From: Mycolicibacterium neoaurum VKM Ac-1815D
GTDB lineage: Bacteria; Actinomycetota; Actinomycetes; Mycobacteriales; Mycobacteriaceae
Direction of reading: 5' to 3'
NCBI RefSeq assembly: GCF_000317305.3
Contig: NC_023036.2
Coordinates: 1,922,001-1,986,000, forward strand
DNA: 64,000 nucleotides
In this document: in pieces, positions 33,935-45,005 of the stretch
Layout of the letters: each line of letters starts with the position of its first letter
Numbering within the stretch: position 1 is the stretch's first letter
Translations under genes and position numbers: made by a program
The notes under the pieces: model-generated
What the model was told of the DNA's origin: nothing
Seen by the model: only the letters and a program-made list of their open reading frames with translations
Databases searched by the model: none

Positions 33935-34889
33935 GTACCACCTTGCCGACGGCGGTCCGGTTCTCCAGCGAGGCGATCGCCGCGCCGGCCTGTTCGAAGG
34001 GGAACACCACGGGTGCGGGAGCGCTGATCGCTCCGGAGGCCAACAACGGTGCCAATTCGGTCCACTGCTTGGCAAGGTAACCGGGATGTGTCGTCGCCCA
34101 TGCGCCCCAGCCGACACCGATGGTGTCGACGTTGTTGAGTAGCAACCTGTTCACCCGGACCGTGGGAATCTCGCCGCCGGTGAATCCGACCACCAGCAGT
34201 CGGCCCGCCGGGGCCAGCGACCGCAACGAGTCGGTGAACCGGTCACCGCCGACCGGGTCGAGGACGATATCGACCCCACGGCCGCCGGTGAGTTCCTTGA
34301 CCGCGTCCTTGAAGCCGTCGACCAGCACCACATCGGTCGCCCCGGCGGCTCGGGCGATATCGCCCTTGGCCTCGGTGCTGACGACCGCGATGGTGCGCGC
34401 GGCCCCGAACGCGGGCGCCAGCCGCAGCGCCGAGGTGCCGATCCCGCCGGCGGCACCGTGCACCAGCACCGTCTCGCCCTCGGTGAGTCTGCCCCTCGTG
34501 CGCAGGGCGCAGTGCACCGTCAGATCGTTGAACAGGATGCCGGCGCCGGCCTCGAAGCTGACGTTGTCCGGCAACGCGAACACCCGGTCCGGCGGCAACG
34601 TCACCACCTCGGCCATCCCGCCGGTGAGCATGCACAGTCCGGCCACCCGATCCCCGGCGCCGAACCCGGACTCCTGCGGAGCGCTGCGCACCACGCCGGC
34701 GACCTCGGCGCCGGGAATGTAGGGCAGCTCCGCCTTGTGCTGGTAGAGCCCGCGGGTCTGCAATGCGTCGGGAAATGCCACTCCCGCGGCGTGCACGTCG
34801 ATCACCACCCCGTCGGAATCCGGTTCGGCGATCTCGACCAGTTCGGCGGCCTCGGGCCCGTCCAGTCGGGGTATCTGTATTGCGCGCAT
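33921..34889 (-). CDS. NADPH:quinone oxidoreductase-like MDR enzyme
   Basis: A 322-residue zinc-free medium-chain reductase of the quinone oxidoreductase type. The GroES-like half has AAGVAFPDALQTRGLY and PYIPGAEVAGVV. The nucleotide motif is HGAAGGIGTSALRLA and the product-side loop is VLDPVGGDRF. No structural or catalytic zinc cysteines are present. It would reduce quinones or enoyl/alkenal substrates with NADPH. The frame runs open to 36896 but is antisense to two other genes beyond 34889. The ATG at 34889 has no leader to speak of: the divergent adh start is only 15 bases away. Confidence 0.88.
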   Translation of the reverse strand: MRAIQIPRLDGPEAAELVEIAEPDSDGVVIDVHAAGVAFPDALQTRGLYQHKAELPYIPGAEVAGVVRSAPQESGFGAGDRVAGLCMLTGGMAEVVTLPPDRVFALPDNVSFEAGAGILFNDLTVHCALRTRGRLTEGETVLVHGAAGGIGTSALRLAPAFGAARTIAVVSTEAKGDIARAAGATDVVLVDGFKDAVKELTGGRGVDIVLDPVGGDRFTDSLRSLAPAGRLLVVGFTGGEIPTVRVNRLLLNNVDTIGVGWGAWATTHPGYLAKQWTELAPLLASGAISAPAPVVFPFEQAGAAIASLENRTAVGKVVLKIR

Positions 34890-34904
34890 GACTGACCATT
34901 TAAC

Positions 34905-35990
34905 ATGCGTCAAGTGATCAAGGCACGTGCCGCGGTGCTTCTGGAGCCGGGCCAGGAACCGCAGCTCACCGATATCGAACTCCGCGATCCGGTGGGCGAC
35001 GAGGTGTTGGTGCGCATCGATGCCGTCGGCATCTGCCACACCGATATCACCATGGCGTCCTGGTGCACCAAGACCCCGATGGTGTTCGGTCACGAGGGTG
35101 CGGGCACCGTGCTCGCCACCGGTCCGCAGGCCGCGGCGCGCCCCGGTGAGCAGGTGGTGCTGACCTTCGCCAGCTGTGGCCGGTGCGGCAACTGTGTTGC
35201 CGATCGGCCCGCCTATTGCGATCAGTCCACCAACCTCAACATGCGCGGGAGCCGCCGCGACGAGACGAGCCCGCTGCGGCTGGGCGGGGCCCCCATCGCC
35301 GCGGGGTTCTTCGGCCAGTCCAGTTTCGCGTCCCACGCGATCGCGGGCAGCCGCAATGCCGTGGCGTTGCCCGCAGGCATGGACCCGGCCCTGGCCGCCC
35401 CGCTGGGCTGCAGTGTGCAGACCGGTGTCGGTGCGGTGCTCAACGTCCTTGGCGCCGCGCCGAGTGTGGTGGTGTTCGGGGCGGGCGCGGTCGGGCTGTC
35501 TGCGGTCATGGGTGCGCGGATCGCGGGCGCCGAGACGATCATCGCCGTCGACCCGGTAAGCGAGCGACGGGCACTGGCCGCCGAACTCGGCGCCACCGCG
35601 ACCATCGACCCGACGTCCACCGATGCCGCCGCCGAGATCATCCGGATGACCGGGGGAGTCGCCGGTGCGGTCGACACCACGGCCCGACCGGAGGTGATCT
35701 CCGCAGCGGTCGGGGTGCTCGCCGCGCGCGGCACATTGGCCCTTGTCGGTCTGGGCGCGCCGACTGCGGAGCTGCCGGTGACACTGATCATGGGCAAGGG
35801 TCTGACGGTGCGCGGCGTGGTCGAGGGGGACAGCGACCCGCAGGTCTTCATCCCGCAGCTCGCCCGCTGGTATCACGAGGGCAGGTTGCCGCTGGAGGTG
35901 CTGGTGAGCACTTTCGCGTTCGACGACTTCGCGTCCGCCTGGTCTGCGGCCAAGTCTGCGACCGTCGTCAAACCGGTACTGGTCACGTAA
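34905..35990 (+). CDS. Zinc-dependent alcohol dehydrogenase (aryl-alcohol type)
   Basis: A 361-residue zinc MDR alcohol dehydrogenase. The catalytic zinc site is in GICHTD and GHEGAG. The structural zinc site has four Cys in the CGRCGNC loop plus a fourth in PAYCDQ. The Rossmann motif is VVFGAGAVGLSAVMGARIAG, with Asp in AVDPVSERR favouring NAD. It resembles mycobacterial AdhB/aryl-alcohol dehydrogenases, which oxidise aromatic or long-chain alcohols. The ATG at 34905 has no ribosome site and is 15 bases from the divergent start. A GTG at 34914 is the alternative start. Confidence 0.88.
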   Translation: MRQVIKARAAVLLEPGQEPQLTDIELRDPVGDEVLVRIDAVGICHTDITMASWCTKTPMVFGHEGAGTVLATGPQAAARPGEQVVLTFASCGRCGNCVADRPAYCDQSTNLNMRGSRRDETSPLRLGGAPIAAGFFGQSSFASHAIAGSRNAVALPAGMDPALAAPLGCSVQTGVGAVLNVLGAAPSVVVFGAGAVGLSAVMGARIAGAETIIAVDPVSERRALAAELGATATIDPTSTDAAAEIIRMTGGVAGAVDTTARPEVISAAVGVLAARGTLALVGLGAPTAELPVTLIMGKGLTVRGVVEGDSDPQVFIPQLARWYHEGRLPLEVLVSTFAFDDFASAWSAAKSATVVKPVLVT

Positions 35991-36059
35991 AGCCCGTACC
36001 GACCGAAAGCGGGGGTTACGCTCCCGTCTCAGGCAACGATGCCGAGGATTGGAGCCACC

Positions 36060-36983
36060 GTGACGCTGCCCGACCTTCCCGAGGGACGCCCGCTGACGGT
36101 GCGCTCGGCCGACGGAACCCGCCTGCACGCCCGGGTATTCGGCCCCGATGACGGCTATCCGATCGTGCTGGCGCACGGAATCACCTGTGCCATCGAGGTA
36201 TGGGCACATCAGATAGCCGACCTGGCCGGTGATTACCGCGTCATCGCCTACGACCACCGCGGGCATGGTCGCAGCGAGACCCCGCGCCGGCGCAACGGGT
36301 ACAGCCTCAATCACCTGGCTGCCGATCTGGACTCGGTGCTCGATGCCGCTCTCGCGCCGGGCGAGCGCGCCGTCATCGCCGGGCACTCGATGGGTGGGAT
36401 CGCGATCACCTCGTGGTCGCAACGCTATCCGCGCCGCGTCGCCCAGTGCGCCGACGCCGTGGCCCTGATCAACACCAGCACCGGAGATCTGCTGCGCGAT
36501 GTCCAGCTGGCCAGGGTACCTGCCGCGTTGGCCGCCACCCGCGTGCGGACCGCGGGCTCTCTTCTCAAGACCTTCGGCGCCACACCCGTACCCAAACTCG
36601 CCGACCGGGCCAACAGGCGTTTCGTCGGCTATCTGGCCGTCGGTGCCGCCGCCGAGCCGGAGGTGGGCGAGCTGGTGTACCGGCTGTTCGCCACCACCCC
36701 ACCCGCCGGGCGCGGCGGATGGGCCAGGGTGCTGGTCGACGGTCTTGGCGCGCAACATATCTCGTTGTCGAATCTGCAGGTGCCGACCTTGGTCATCGGG
36801 AGCACGCAGGACCGGTTGTTGCCCATCAATGCCTCGCGGCACATCGCCGACAATGCTCCCCAGCTCGCCGAGTTCGTGGAACTGCCCGGTGGACACTGCG
36901 CGATACTGGAATGCCCGGCAGAGGTGAACCGCCGGCTGCGCTCACTCGCCGAAGGTGTCGGCAGGCAACGCATCAGCTCGTGA
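36060..36983 (+). CDS. Alpha/beta hydrolase
   Basis: A 307-residue alpha/beta-hydrolase. The oxyanion His-Gly is in [12 protein letters not shown], the strand-helix turn in [13 protein letters not shown], the nucleophile Ser in [13 protein letters not shown], the Asp in GSTQDRLLP and the final His in [12 protein letters not shown]. It could act as an esterase, lipase or epoxide-type hydrolase; the substrate is unknown. GTG 36060 has GGAG five to six bases upstream and is preferred over an ATG at 36039. Its last 11 bases overlap the convergent amine oxidase gene. Confidence 0.85.
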   Translation: MTLPDLPEGRPLTVRSADGTRLHARVFGPDDGYPIVLAHGITCAIEVWAHQIADLAGDYRVIAYDHRGHGRSETPRRRNGYSLNHLAADLDSVLDAALAPGERAVIAGHSMGGIAITSWSQRYPRRVAQCADAVALINTSTGDLLRDVQLARVPAALAATRVRTAGSLLKTFGATPVPKLADRANRRFVGYLAVGAAAEPEVGELVYRLFATTPPAGRGGWARVLVDGLGAQHISLSNLQVPTLVIGSTQDRLLPINASRHIADNAPQLAEFVELPGGHCAILECPAEVNRRLRSLAEGVGRQRISS

Positions 36984-38364
36984 TGCTCGTGAGGTAGGTG
37001 GTGGCCTCGGCGGCGGCGCGCCGGCCCGAGCGGACCGCGCCGTCGAGGAAGCCGGTCCATTCGTCGGCGGTTTCGGTTCCCGCCCAGAAGATCCCGCCGA
37101 CCGGTGTGCGCAGATGCGCACCGTGCGCGGTCCAGGATCCCGGCGGTACGGCCGCAGTGGGACCGCCCGGGGCGAACGGCTCGGCGCTCCAACAATGGTC
37201 GAGATAGTCGATGGGTCGGGCGGCCTTGTCGCCGAACAACGTCACGAAGCATCGCAGAGCCTGCTCGCGGCGCGCGGCAGGGGAGAGCGGGTCGAAGGTG
37301 CGTGCCGAGGCGAAACCCAACAGCACGCCGGGACCCTGGTCTCCCGGGCTGACATCGAAGGTGATGAACACCGGTCCCTCATCGGACAGTGACTCTCCCG
37401 AGCACCCGGCTGTGCGCCAGAATGGGGTCTCGTAGGCGGCGTAGGCCTTGCTCAGATTGCCCTGCGGCCAGGTCGGGATGAGCTCGGCATGTCCGGCGGG
37501 CAGTGCCGGCTCGAAGTCGATCACACCGCGATGGGCGGGCGGAATCGCGATGATCACCGCCCGTGCCGTGTGCGTGCCGCGCCCGGATTCGACAACGTAT
37601 CCGTCTTCCGTGCGTGAAACACCATGTACCGGAGCCGATGTCAGAACCCGTTCGCCCAGGTCCGCGGCCATCCGCACGGCGATCGGCTGGGTTCCCGCCG
37701 GGAAGTGGTCTTGCTGCGCACCACCCTTGACGTCGAGCATCCGCGCCAGCCCGCCTGCGGCCTTGACATAGCGCACGGCGTGCAGCATGGAGACCTCGTC
37801 GGGCTCAGCGCCCCAGGTGACGCGGGACATGATGGCCATCAGGTTGCGTGTCGAGGCGCTTGCGTGCACGGCGCGCAGCCAGCCCTCCAGGCTCTTCTGG
37901 TCCAGCCGGGCCGCCGCCGGCGCCGACCAGGTGTCGGTGACCGGGATGAGACGGGACAACCGGTCGAAGCGCCATTGGATACGGGAGACATCGAGAAGCT
38001 CGATCAGCGACAGTTTCGGGATGGTGCTGCGGTAGGACCGCACCGTGCCGTGCCAGTGGATCAGGTTCTTACCGCGGCTGTATGTCGGCACCGTCGAACA
38101 GCCCAGTTCGGCGGCCAGTTCCCGCACGGCGTCCTGGGTGGGCCCCACGAAGGTGGCACCCAGGTCGACCGGCACGCCGGCCACGGTCGCGGTGTAGGAG
38201 CGCCCGCCGACGCGGTCACGGCCCTCCAGCACCAGCACGTCGTGGCCGAGTCCGGTCAACTCGCGCGCTGCCGACAGACCAGCGAACCCCGCCCCCACCA
38301 CGATCACATCGGTCACGGCACCCAGTGTGCCGTCTCGGCGCGCCAAGGTGGGCGTTGCCTGCAT
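36973..38364 (-). CDS. FAD-dependent flavin amine oxidase
   Basis: A 463-residue flavoprotein of the monoamine oxidase family. The dinucleotide motif [20 protein letters not shown] and RVGGRSY open the protein after a 16-residue tail. The C-terminal FAD motif is [20 protein letters not shown]. The family oxidises primary or secondary amines to imines with release of peroxide. Whether this is an amine oxidase or another related oxidase (for example of polyamines) is not decided by sequence. ATG 38364 has GGAG five bases upstream. A GTG at 38316 is possible but lacks a ribosome site. Confidence 0.85.
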   Translation of the reverse strand: MQATPTLARRDGTLGAVTDVIVVGAGFAGLSAARELTGLGHDVLVLEGRDRVGGRSYTATVAGVPVDLGATFVGPTQDAVRELAAELGCSTVPTYSRGKNLIHWHGTVRSYRSTIPKLSLIELLDVSRIQWRFDRLSRLIPVTDTWSAPAAARLDQKSLEGWLRAVHASASTRNLMAIMSRVTWGAEPDEVSMLHAVRYVKAAGGLARMLDVKGGAQQDHFPAGTQPIAVRMAADLGERVLTSAPVHGVSRTEDGYVVESGRGTHTARAVIIAIPPAHRGVIDFEPALPAGHAELIPTWPQGNLSKAYAAYETPFWRTAGCSGESLSDEGPVFITFDVSPGDQGPGVLLGFASARTFDPLSPAARREQALRCFVTLFGDKAARPIDYLDHCWSAEPFAPGGPTAAVPPGSWTAHGAHLRTPVGGIFWAGTETADEWTGFLDGAVRSGRRAAAEATTYLTSITS

Positions 38365-38397
38365 TTTCGCTCCGAAATCGCATTAGTGTGACGGCCT

Positions 38398-39390
38398 GTG
38401 AAGGTGATGACTGCACTGCATGGACTGTCCGGAGCTGCCGAGCGCGCTCGCGAGTTGCGCGATGCCGGGGCCAGCGGTGTGTTCACCTTCGAGGGGCCCC
38501 ACGATGTGTTCGCCCCGCTTACCTTGGCGTCGACGGTCGGCGGGCTGGACCTGATGACGAATGTGGCAATCGCCTTTCCGCGCAATCCGATTCACCTGGC
38601 ACACCAGGCCATCGATCACCAGATCCTGACCCAGGGGCGGTTCACCCTCGGGCTGGGCACCCAGATCCGCACGCAGATCGAGAAGCGGTTCGGTGCGGAC
38701 TTCGACCGGCCGGTGGAACGGATGGTCGAACTCGTCGGCGCGCTCCGAGCTATCTTCAGCACCTGGCAGACCGGTGAGCGGTTGGATTTCCGCGGCGAGT
38801 TCTACCGGCACACGCTGATGACGCCGACCTTCACCCCGCGGGACAACCCGTACGGACCCCCGCCGATCTATGTCGGCGCGCTCGGGCCCCGGCTGACCAG
38901 GGCCACCGCTCAGCACGCCGACGGGCTGCTGGTGATGCCCTTCGGCAACAAGAAGTTTCTGCACGAGGTCACCATGGCCGCGGTCGACAAGGGTCTGGCC
39001 GCCGCCGGGCGCACCCGTGCCGATCTGGCCGTCGTCCCCGAGATCATCGTCTCGGTGGCCTCCGACACCGACGACGACCACCGCGCGACCCGGCAGTTGC
39101 TGGCGTTCTACGGATCGACGCCGGCCTATCGACCCGTCCTGGACATCCACGGTTGGGGAGATTTGCAGCCCGAGCTCAATGCCCTGTCCAAGCAGGGCAA
39201 ATGGGCCGAGATGGGATCGCTGATCGATGACGAGGTGCTGCACACCATTGCGGCATGCGGTACCCCGACCGAGATTGCCGACCATATCCGGGACCGGGTG
39301 GCGGGCATCTCCGACCGGATCTGCATCTACCAGCCGGGACCCATCGAGACCGACTCATTGGCCCAGATCGTTGACGCATTGCGCACCTGA
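38398..39390 (+). CDS. F420-dependent LLM-class oxidoreductase
   Basis: A 330-residue luciferase-like protein of the mycobacterial F420 class. Characteristic stretches are VFTFEGPHDVFAPLTLA, NVAIAFPRNPIHLAHQA, LTQGRFTLGLGTQIRTQIEK and PPIYVGALGPRLTRATAQHA. The TIM-barrel family uses F420 (or FMN) for hydride transfer; the substrate is unknown. It starts with GTG 38398, 33 bases from the divergent amine oxidase, and is followed after 47 bases by the BVMO, so joint xenobiotic or lipid turnover is plausible. Confidence 0.85.
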   Translation: MKVMTALHGLSGAAERARELRDAGASGVFTFEGPHDVFAPLTLASTVGGLDLMTNVAIAFPRNPIHLAHQAIDHQILTQGRFTLGLGTQIRTQIEKRFGADFDRPVERMVELVGALRAIFSTWQTGERLDFRGEFYRHTLMTPTFTPRDNPYGPPPIYVGALGPRLTRATAQHADGLLVMPFGNKKFLHEVTMAAVDKGLAAAGRTRADLAVVPEIIVSVASDTDDDHRATRQLLAFYGSTPAYRPVLDIHGWGDLQPELNALSKQGKWAEMGSLIDDEVLHTIAACGTPTEIADHIRDRVAGISDRICIYQPGPIETDSLAQIVDALRT

Positions 39391-39437
39391 GGTCCTATGG
39401 TGGTTGGTACGGGAGAGGACCACGAGGAGGTTGTCCG

Positions 39438-40958
39438 ATGGCCGAGCGTGCCGAGGCTGCAGAAGCCGAGTTCAGCGATGTCCTGATCATCGGGGCGGGC
39501 ATCTCCGGGATCAACGCGGCCTACCGCATCCGTGAGCGCAACCCGAACCTGAGCTACACCATCCTGGAGCGGCGCGAAGGCATCGGCGGCACCTGGGACC
39601 TGTTCCGTTATCCGGGGATTCGTTCCGACAGCGATATCTTCACGCTGAGCTTCCCGTACGAGCCGTGGACCGGTCGCGATCACGTTGCCGAGGGCGCCGA
39701 TATCCGCGACTACCTGGTCGCCACGGCCCGAAAGTTCGGTATCGACCGGCACATCCGGTTCGGCACACGGGTGTCCTCGGCCGACTGGGATTCCTCGACC
39801 GACACCTGGACCGTGCGCGCCGAACGCGACGGCGCCACGGTCACTCATCGATGCCGGTTCCTGTTCTTTGGCACCGGCTACTACAACTACGACGAGCCCT
39901 ACACCCCGGAGTTCCCTGGTATCGAGAAATTCGCGGGCACGGTGGTGCACCCGCAGTTTTGGCCGGAGGATCTCGATCACGCCGGTAAGCGCATCGTGGT
40001 GATCGGCAGCGGCGCCACCGCCATCAGTCTGGTGCCCGCGCTGTCGGCCACGGCGGGTCACGTCACGATGCTGCAGCGTTCGCCGACCTACATGATGTCC
40101 ATGCCCGCGGTGCCCAAGCCCACCGAGGCGGTCCGGCGGATGTTGCCGCGCAGGATCGCCCACCAGGTGGTGCGATTCCGCAATGCGTGGATGCACTACT
40201 TCATCTACGTGTTCTTCCGCAGCATGCCGAAGCTGGGACGCAAGCTGATCCGGCAGACCACCATCGGTGCGCTGCCGAGCGGCTACCCGGTAGACGTTCA
40301 TTTCAAGCCGCGCTACGACCCGTGGGACCAGCGGATGTGCCTGGTGCGTGACGGTGACCTGTTCGAAGACATCAGCGCGGGCCGGGCCGATGTGGTGACC
40401 GACCACATCGATCATGTCGACGCCGACGGGATCGTGCTGAAGTCCGGTGATCGTATCGACGCCGACATCATCGTCACCGCCACCGGGCTGCAGCTCCTGG
40501 CACTCGGTGGGATACAGATCAGCGTCGACGGTGCGCTCATCGATCCGACCGACCGGTTCGTCTACAAGGAGTATCTGCTCGAAGATGTTCCGAACATGGC
40601 GTGGTGTATCGGCTACACCAACGCCTCGTGGACGTTGCGGGCCGATATGACCGCGCGTGCGGTGGCCAGGCTGCTCGCCTATATGGACGAGAAGGGCTAC
40701 ACCCACGCCTACCCGCACCTGGGGTCGGTGGACATGCCCGAAAAGCCGACCTTCGACCTGGCGGCTGGTTACGTGGCCCGCGCTCTGCATGCGCTGCCGA
40801 AGTCGGGCACTCGCAGGCCGTGGAAGGTGCGGCACAACTACGCGCTGGACTCCTTTGAGCACCGGTTCGACCGGATCGAGGAGTCGATGACTTTCGGTCG
40901 GGTGCAATCGGGTTCGCGTCCCGCGGCCGCTGTCGCGCCCGCCGAAGTGGGCGCCTGA
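39438..40958 (+). CDS. EthA-like Baeyer-Villiger flavin monooxygenase
   Basis: A 506-residue FAD/NADPH monooxygenase very close to EthA/MymA. The FAD motif GAGISG starts near residue 19 and GTWDLFRYPGIRSDSDIF follows. The BVMO fingerprint is FAGTVVHPQFWPED. The second motif is GSGATAISLVPAL, then CIGYTNASWTLRADM. EthA oxidises ketones and activates ethionamide; a paralogue is likely here, not EthA itself. ATG 39438 has GAGGAGG seven bases upstream. It ends one base from the convergent AraC-type gene. Confidence 0.88.
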   Translation: MAERAEAAEAEFSDVLIIGAGISGINAAYRIRERNPNLSYTILERREGIGGTWDLFRYPGIRSDSDIFTLSFPYEPWTGRDHVAEGADIRDYLVATARKFGIDRHIRFGTRVSSADWDSSTDTWTVRAERDGATVTHRCRFLFFGTGYYNYDEPYTPEFPGIEKFAGTVVHPQFWPEDLDHAGKRIVVIGSGATAISLVPALSATAGHVTMLQRSPTYMMSMPAVPKPTEAVRRMLPRRIAHQVVRFRNAWMHYFIYVFFRSMPKLGRKLIRQTTIGALPSGYPVDVHFKPRYDPWDQRMCLVRDGDLFEDISAGRADVVTDHIDHVDADGIVLKSGDRIDADIIVTATGLQLLALGGIQISVDGALIDPTDRFVYKEYLLEDVPNMAWCIGYTNASWTLRADMTARAVARLLAYMDEKGYTHAYPHLGSVDMPEKPTFDLAAGYVARALHALPKSGTRRPWKVRHNYALDSFEHRFDRIEESMTFGRVQSGSRPAAAVAPAEVGA

Positions 40959-40959
40959 C

Positions 40960-41715
40960 TCACGGGGTCCGGATTGCCAGGCCGGTGGCCAGCAGCTGGG
41001 TGGCCGATAGTCCGAACGTGGACTTGAAGCGGTCGGACAGATGCGACGAGCCGGCGAACCCGGCCTCGACGGCTGCGGTGGTGAGGTTGGCCCCCGCCGC
41101 GAGTTCGGTGCCGGCGCGCATCAGCCGGCACCACATCCGGTACCGACGCAGGCTGGTACCGATCTCGGCGGAGAACAGATGCAGGAAGCGGGATTCGGAG
41201 AGGCCGGCGGCGGCGGCGAGCTCCGCGGCCGGTGCGGCGTCGGCGGGATCGTCACGAATCTGTTTGGCGGCCAGTTCCATGCGCGGATCCACCGTGCGTA
41301 GTTCCTCGGGAGCAGCGTTGTCGAGCCAGCGTCGGGCGTCGCGGTCGTTACGGGGCGGGGAGAGCAGCAGCTGTTCTGATCTGTGCCCGATGCCGATACC
41401 GTGGACGACGTCACGGAACTGGCTGCGGCAGGCCGCGCTTCGTCGAGCGGCCGGATCCAGATAACAGGACACCAGCGGTCCCGTCATCGTCAGATGGTGG
41501 GTCAGCCGCGGTGGGATGAGCGCGGTGCGCGCGGTGACCCGATGTCCACCGATCTCGACGGTCAGTGGCCCATCCACGCCGACGGCCAGACACCACACCG
41601 ACCCCGAGTGCGGGTCGAGGCCCAACGCGGGACCGGAGTACAGCGCCTGCCCCGGCCAGATCCACACCGCCGGATAGCAGGTTTGTGGAAGCTCGGTCCC
41701 CTCACGCGCTGACAT
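40960..41715 (-). CDS. AraC-family transcriptional regulator
   Basis: A 251-residue activator. The C-terminal 100 residues hold two helix-turn-helix units of AraC type: AAELAAAAGLSESRFLHLFS and LTTAAVEAGFAGSSHLSDRF, then a FGLSATQLLA end. The N-terminal part is a cupin-like sensor with PRLTHHLTMTG. It is divergent from the DUF4345 gene across 33 bases, so that gene is a candidate target. ATG 41715 has GAGGAG six bases upstream; the long open frame above it is antisense to the neighbours. Confidence 0.85.
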   Translation of the reverse strand: MSAREGTELPQTCYPAVWIWPGQALYSGPALGLDPHSGSVWCLAVGVDGPLTVEIGGHRVTARTALIPPRLTHHLTMTGPLVSCYLDPAARRSAACRSQFRDVVHGIGIGHRSEQLLLSPPRNDRDARRWLDNAAPEELRTVDPRMELAAKQIRDDPADAAPAAELAAAAGLSESRFLHLFSAEIGTSLRRYRMWCRLMRAGTELAAGANLTTAAVEAGFAGSSHLSDRFKSTFGLSATQLLATGLAIRTP

Positions 41716-41748
41716 GCTGGACTCCTCACCATCGATCAGGAGGTTACC

Positions 41749-42114
41749 GTGACAGCTGTCGTCATCGTGTCGGTCGGCGTGTTCATGGCCGGAATGGGGC
41801 TGTATGCGCTGGCCGCCCCCGCGGCACTGTTGCGCCCCTTCGGTTTTGCCGTGAACACCGATGTCCAGCGGGCCGAGGTGCGCGCCGTGTACGGCGGGTT
41901 CGGCATCGCGATCGCGGGCGTGCTGGGCTACGCGTTGTCCGCGCCCGATGTCGTCCGCGCGGGCATCCTGCTGACGGTGGGCGTGGCGTTGGCCGGAATG
42001 GCCGTGGGTCGGATCATCTCCGCGGCGGTGGGTGACCGGACCGCCTTCTACCCCAACTGGTTCTACTGCCTGGTCGAAGGGGTCGCGGCCGCGGTGTTGT
42101 TCTGGGTGGCCTGA
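41749..42114 (+). CDS. Small DUF4345-like membrane protein
   Basis: A 121-residue membrane protein with four hydrophobic helices: one at 3-26, one around GGFGIAIAGVLGYALS, one at VRAGILLTVGVALAGMAVG and one at the C-terminus. A conserved-looking AEVRAVYGG turn follows the first helix. The layout matches DUF4345 proteins, whose function is unknown. GTG 41749 has AGGAGG five bases upstream. The AraC-type regulator gene diverges from it. Confidence 0.65.
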   Translation: MTAVVIVSVGVFMAGMGLYALAAPAALLRPFGFAVNTDVQRAEVRAVYGGFGIAIAGVLGYALSAPDVVRAGILLTVGVALAGMAVGRIISAAVGDRTAFYPNWFYCLVEGVAAAVLFWVA

Positions 42115-42128
42115 CTCATGCCCCGGAT

Positions 42129-43240
42129 CTACGGGGCAACGGTGAGCCAGTCGGCGAATCCGGACGGGTCGTGGCGGCCCAACGCGCCGTGTTCGAACAG
42201 ACCCCACCCCTCGCTGGTGGTTCCGCCTTCGGTGCACACTGCCCGCCCGACGTGGTCGATAACACCGAAGCCGGATCGACCGATGATCGCGGGATCGGTC
42301 ATATCGTATGTTCGGCGCTCGGTGAAGTTCTCGCCCTTCCACACGCCGTGAATCCAATCCGGATCACCGCCGTAGCCGCCGCCGACGTGAATGGGCACCG
42401 GCAGTCTGGATTCCACGTCGAAACGTAGTTCCGCGCCGGTGGCCGTCGTCGTGGAGATGGTGGCCCCGGTGGGGATGCGCGTGCCGGAACGGTAGTGGAT
42501 CCTGACCTGCGGCCAGCCGAGCTGCTCGACTCGGCCGTCCTTGAACACCCTGGTGCAATCATTGAGGGAGCGGAACCCGTCGGGCGCCTCCTGGATGATC
42601 ATGACGATGGAGAACTCGTCGAAGGCCATCGGTACGTAGAGCCACCACATGCCCTCGAACGGCGGGTCGGCGGGCCGGCCCGCGGGTTCGGCTTCACCGA
42701 TCGGACGGATGCCCCAGGACCGGTCGCGGGAACCGATCCAGGTGGCCGGATCGACCGTGATGCGCTCGCCGTCGATGTCGAGATGCCCGCTCCACGAACC
42801 CAACTGGGCAAAACGCTGGGCATTCAGGGTCACCCGGTTGCCCTGGCGCATCAGGTGCGGCTGTTCCTGCACCACGTCGCACAGGCCGTTCCAGGTGAGA
42901 TCGACAGCGATTCCCTCGGTCTCGTCCATGGTGATCCGCAACTGTTGCAACGGCTCGGCGACGTCGACCCGGTAGGAGTTGACATGTTGATGCAGGCGAT
43001 CCTGGTCGATGGCGTCGGACAGGTGCACCGCGGTCTGGGTGTCGCCGCGGCGGATCAGGACGAAGGCGTCCTTGACGCCGAGGTTCGGGTAGTAGCCGAT
43101 GCCGGAGATGAGAAAGATGTCCCCGGTCCGGTCGTGTGCGTTGAAATAGGACCGGTCGTAGAAGTTGCGATCCGATGATCCCGGCCAGGCGATCGGTTGC
43201 GGCACTTGGTGAATCGGGAACTCATCCATCGGTCCGAGCA

Positions 43241-43241
<1 letters not shown>
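42129..43241 (-). CDS. Hypothetical protein, lipocalin-like (DUF7064/7065-type)
   Basis: A 370-residue soluble protein rich in beta strands. Segments such as RTGDIFLISGIGYYPN, VDPATWIGSRDRSWGIRP, MWWLYVPMAFDEFSIV and HYRSGTRIPTG recall the two-lipocalin fold of hydroxyneurosporene-synthase-type and DUF7064/7065 proteins often paired with APH-type kinases in mycobacteria. No catalytic site can be assigned. Its start shares one base with the stop of the upstream kinase gene (TGATG), so the two are coupled. The domain name is from memory of the context and is uncertain. Confidence 0.6.
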
Positions 43242-44386
<1,145 letters not shown>

Positions 44387-44391
44387 TTACG

Positions 44392-44409
44392 ATACGCTGG
44401 GTAGCGTTA
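44392..44409. promoter_or_regulatory. Probable TetR operator over the divergent start region
   Basis: Near-palindrome ATACGCT-GGGT-AGCGTTA between the APH-type gene (start 44365) and the TetR gene (start 44409), matching at six of seven positions per arm. It overlaps the TetR start codon. Repression of both divergent genes by the TetR product is inferred. Confidence 0.5.
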
Positions 44410-45005
44410 TGAAATCAGACTTGCCATCGGTTGACAAGGGTGCCGGGCGGCCCCGCGATCCGCGGATCGATGCCGCCATCCTGTCGGCGACAGTGGACCT
44501 GCTCGTCGAGATCGGCTACGCCAACCTGACCATGGCGGCGGTCGCGGAGCGGGCGGCAACGACCAAGACGGCCTTGTACAGGCGGTGGTCCAGCAAGGCC
44601 GAATTGGTGCACGAGGCGGCGTTCCCGACGGCGCCCACCGCCCTGAACATGCCCGAGGGTGATATCGCCTCCGACGTGCGAGCGATGATCGCGGCGGCGG
44701 GCGCGGTGTTCACCAGTCCGGTCGTGCGGGCGGCGCTACCCGGCCTGATCGCGGACATGGCCGCCGATCCCGACCTCAGCGACCGCGTGATGAGTCGGTT
44801 CACCGGACTGTTCGAGGTGGTCCGATTGCGTCTGATGCACGCCGTCGAGCGCGGTGAGGTGCTCGAGAGCGTCGATCCGCAACGGCTCATCGAATTGATC
44901 GGTGGCGCCACGCTGTTGCGCATGCTGCTCACCCCGGGACAGGATCTCGATGATCAATGGGTGCAGCAGACCACGGCCATCGTGGTCAACGGCATCGTCC
45001 TGTGA
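44409..45005 (+). CDS. TetR-family repressor
   Basis: A 198-residue TetR regulator. The DNA-binding domain has LTMAAVAERAATTKTALYRRW, and the ligand domain is helical with SPVVRAALPGLIADMAADPD. The likely targets are the divergent APH-type and DUF genes, since a palindrome lies across the shared start region. ATG 44409 is chosen as the first Met of MKSDLPSVDKGAGRPRDPRI; the frame is open to 44130 but overlaps the kinase gene. Confidence 0.85.
   Translation: MKSDLPSVDKGAGRPRDPRIDAAILSATVDLLVEIGYANLTMAAVAERAATTKTALYRRWSSKAELVHEAAFPTAPTALNMPEGDIASDVRAMIAAAGAVFTSPVVRAALPGLIADMAADPDLSDRVMSRFTGLFEVVRLRLMHAVERGEVLESVDPQRLIELIGGATLLRMLLTPGQDLDDQWVQQTTAIVVNGIVL

Noticed and set aside
33921..36896. 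A 991-codon minus-strand open frame
   Set aside because: Only its last 322 codons (from 34889) read as a protein family; the rest is antisense to the alcohol dehydrogenase and hydrolase genes.
39327..40907. A 526-codon frame antisense to the BVMO gene
   Set aside because: High-GC shadow frame without family motifs; the plus strand encodes a complete EthA-like enzyme with a strong ribosome site.
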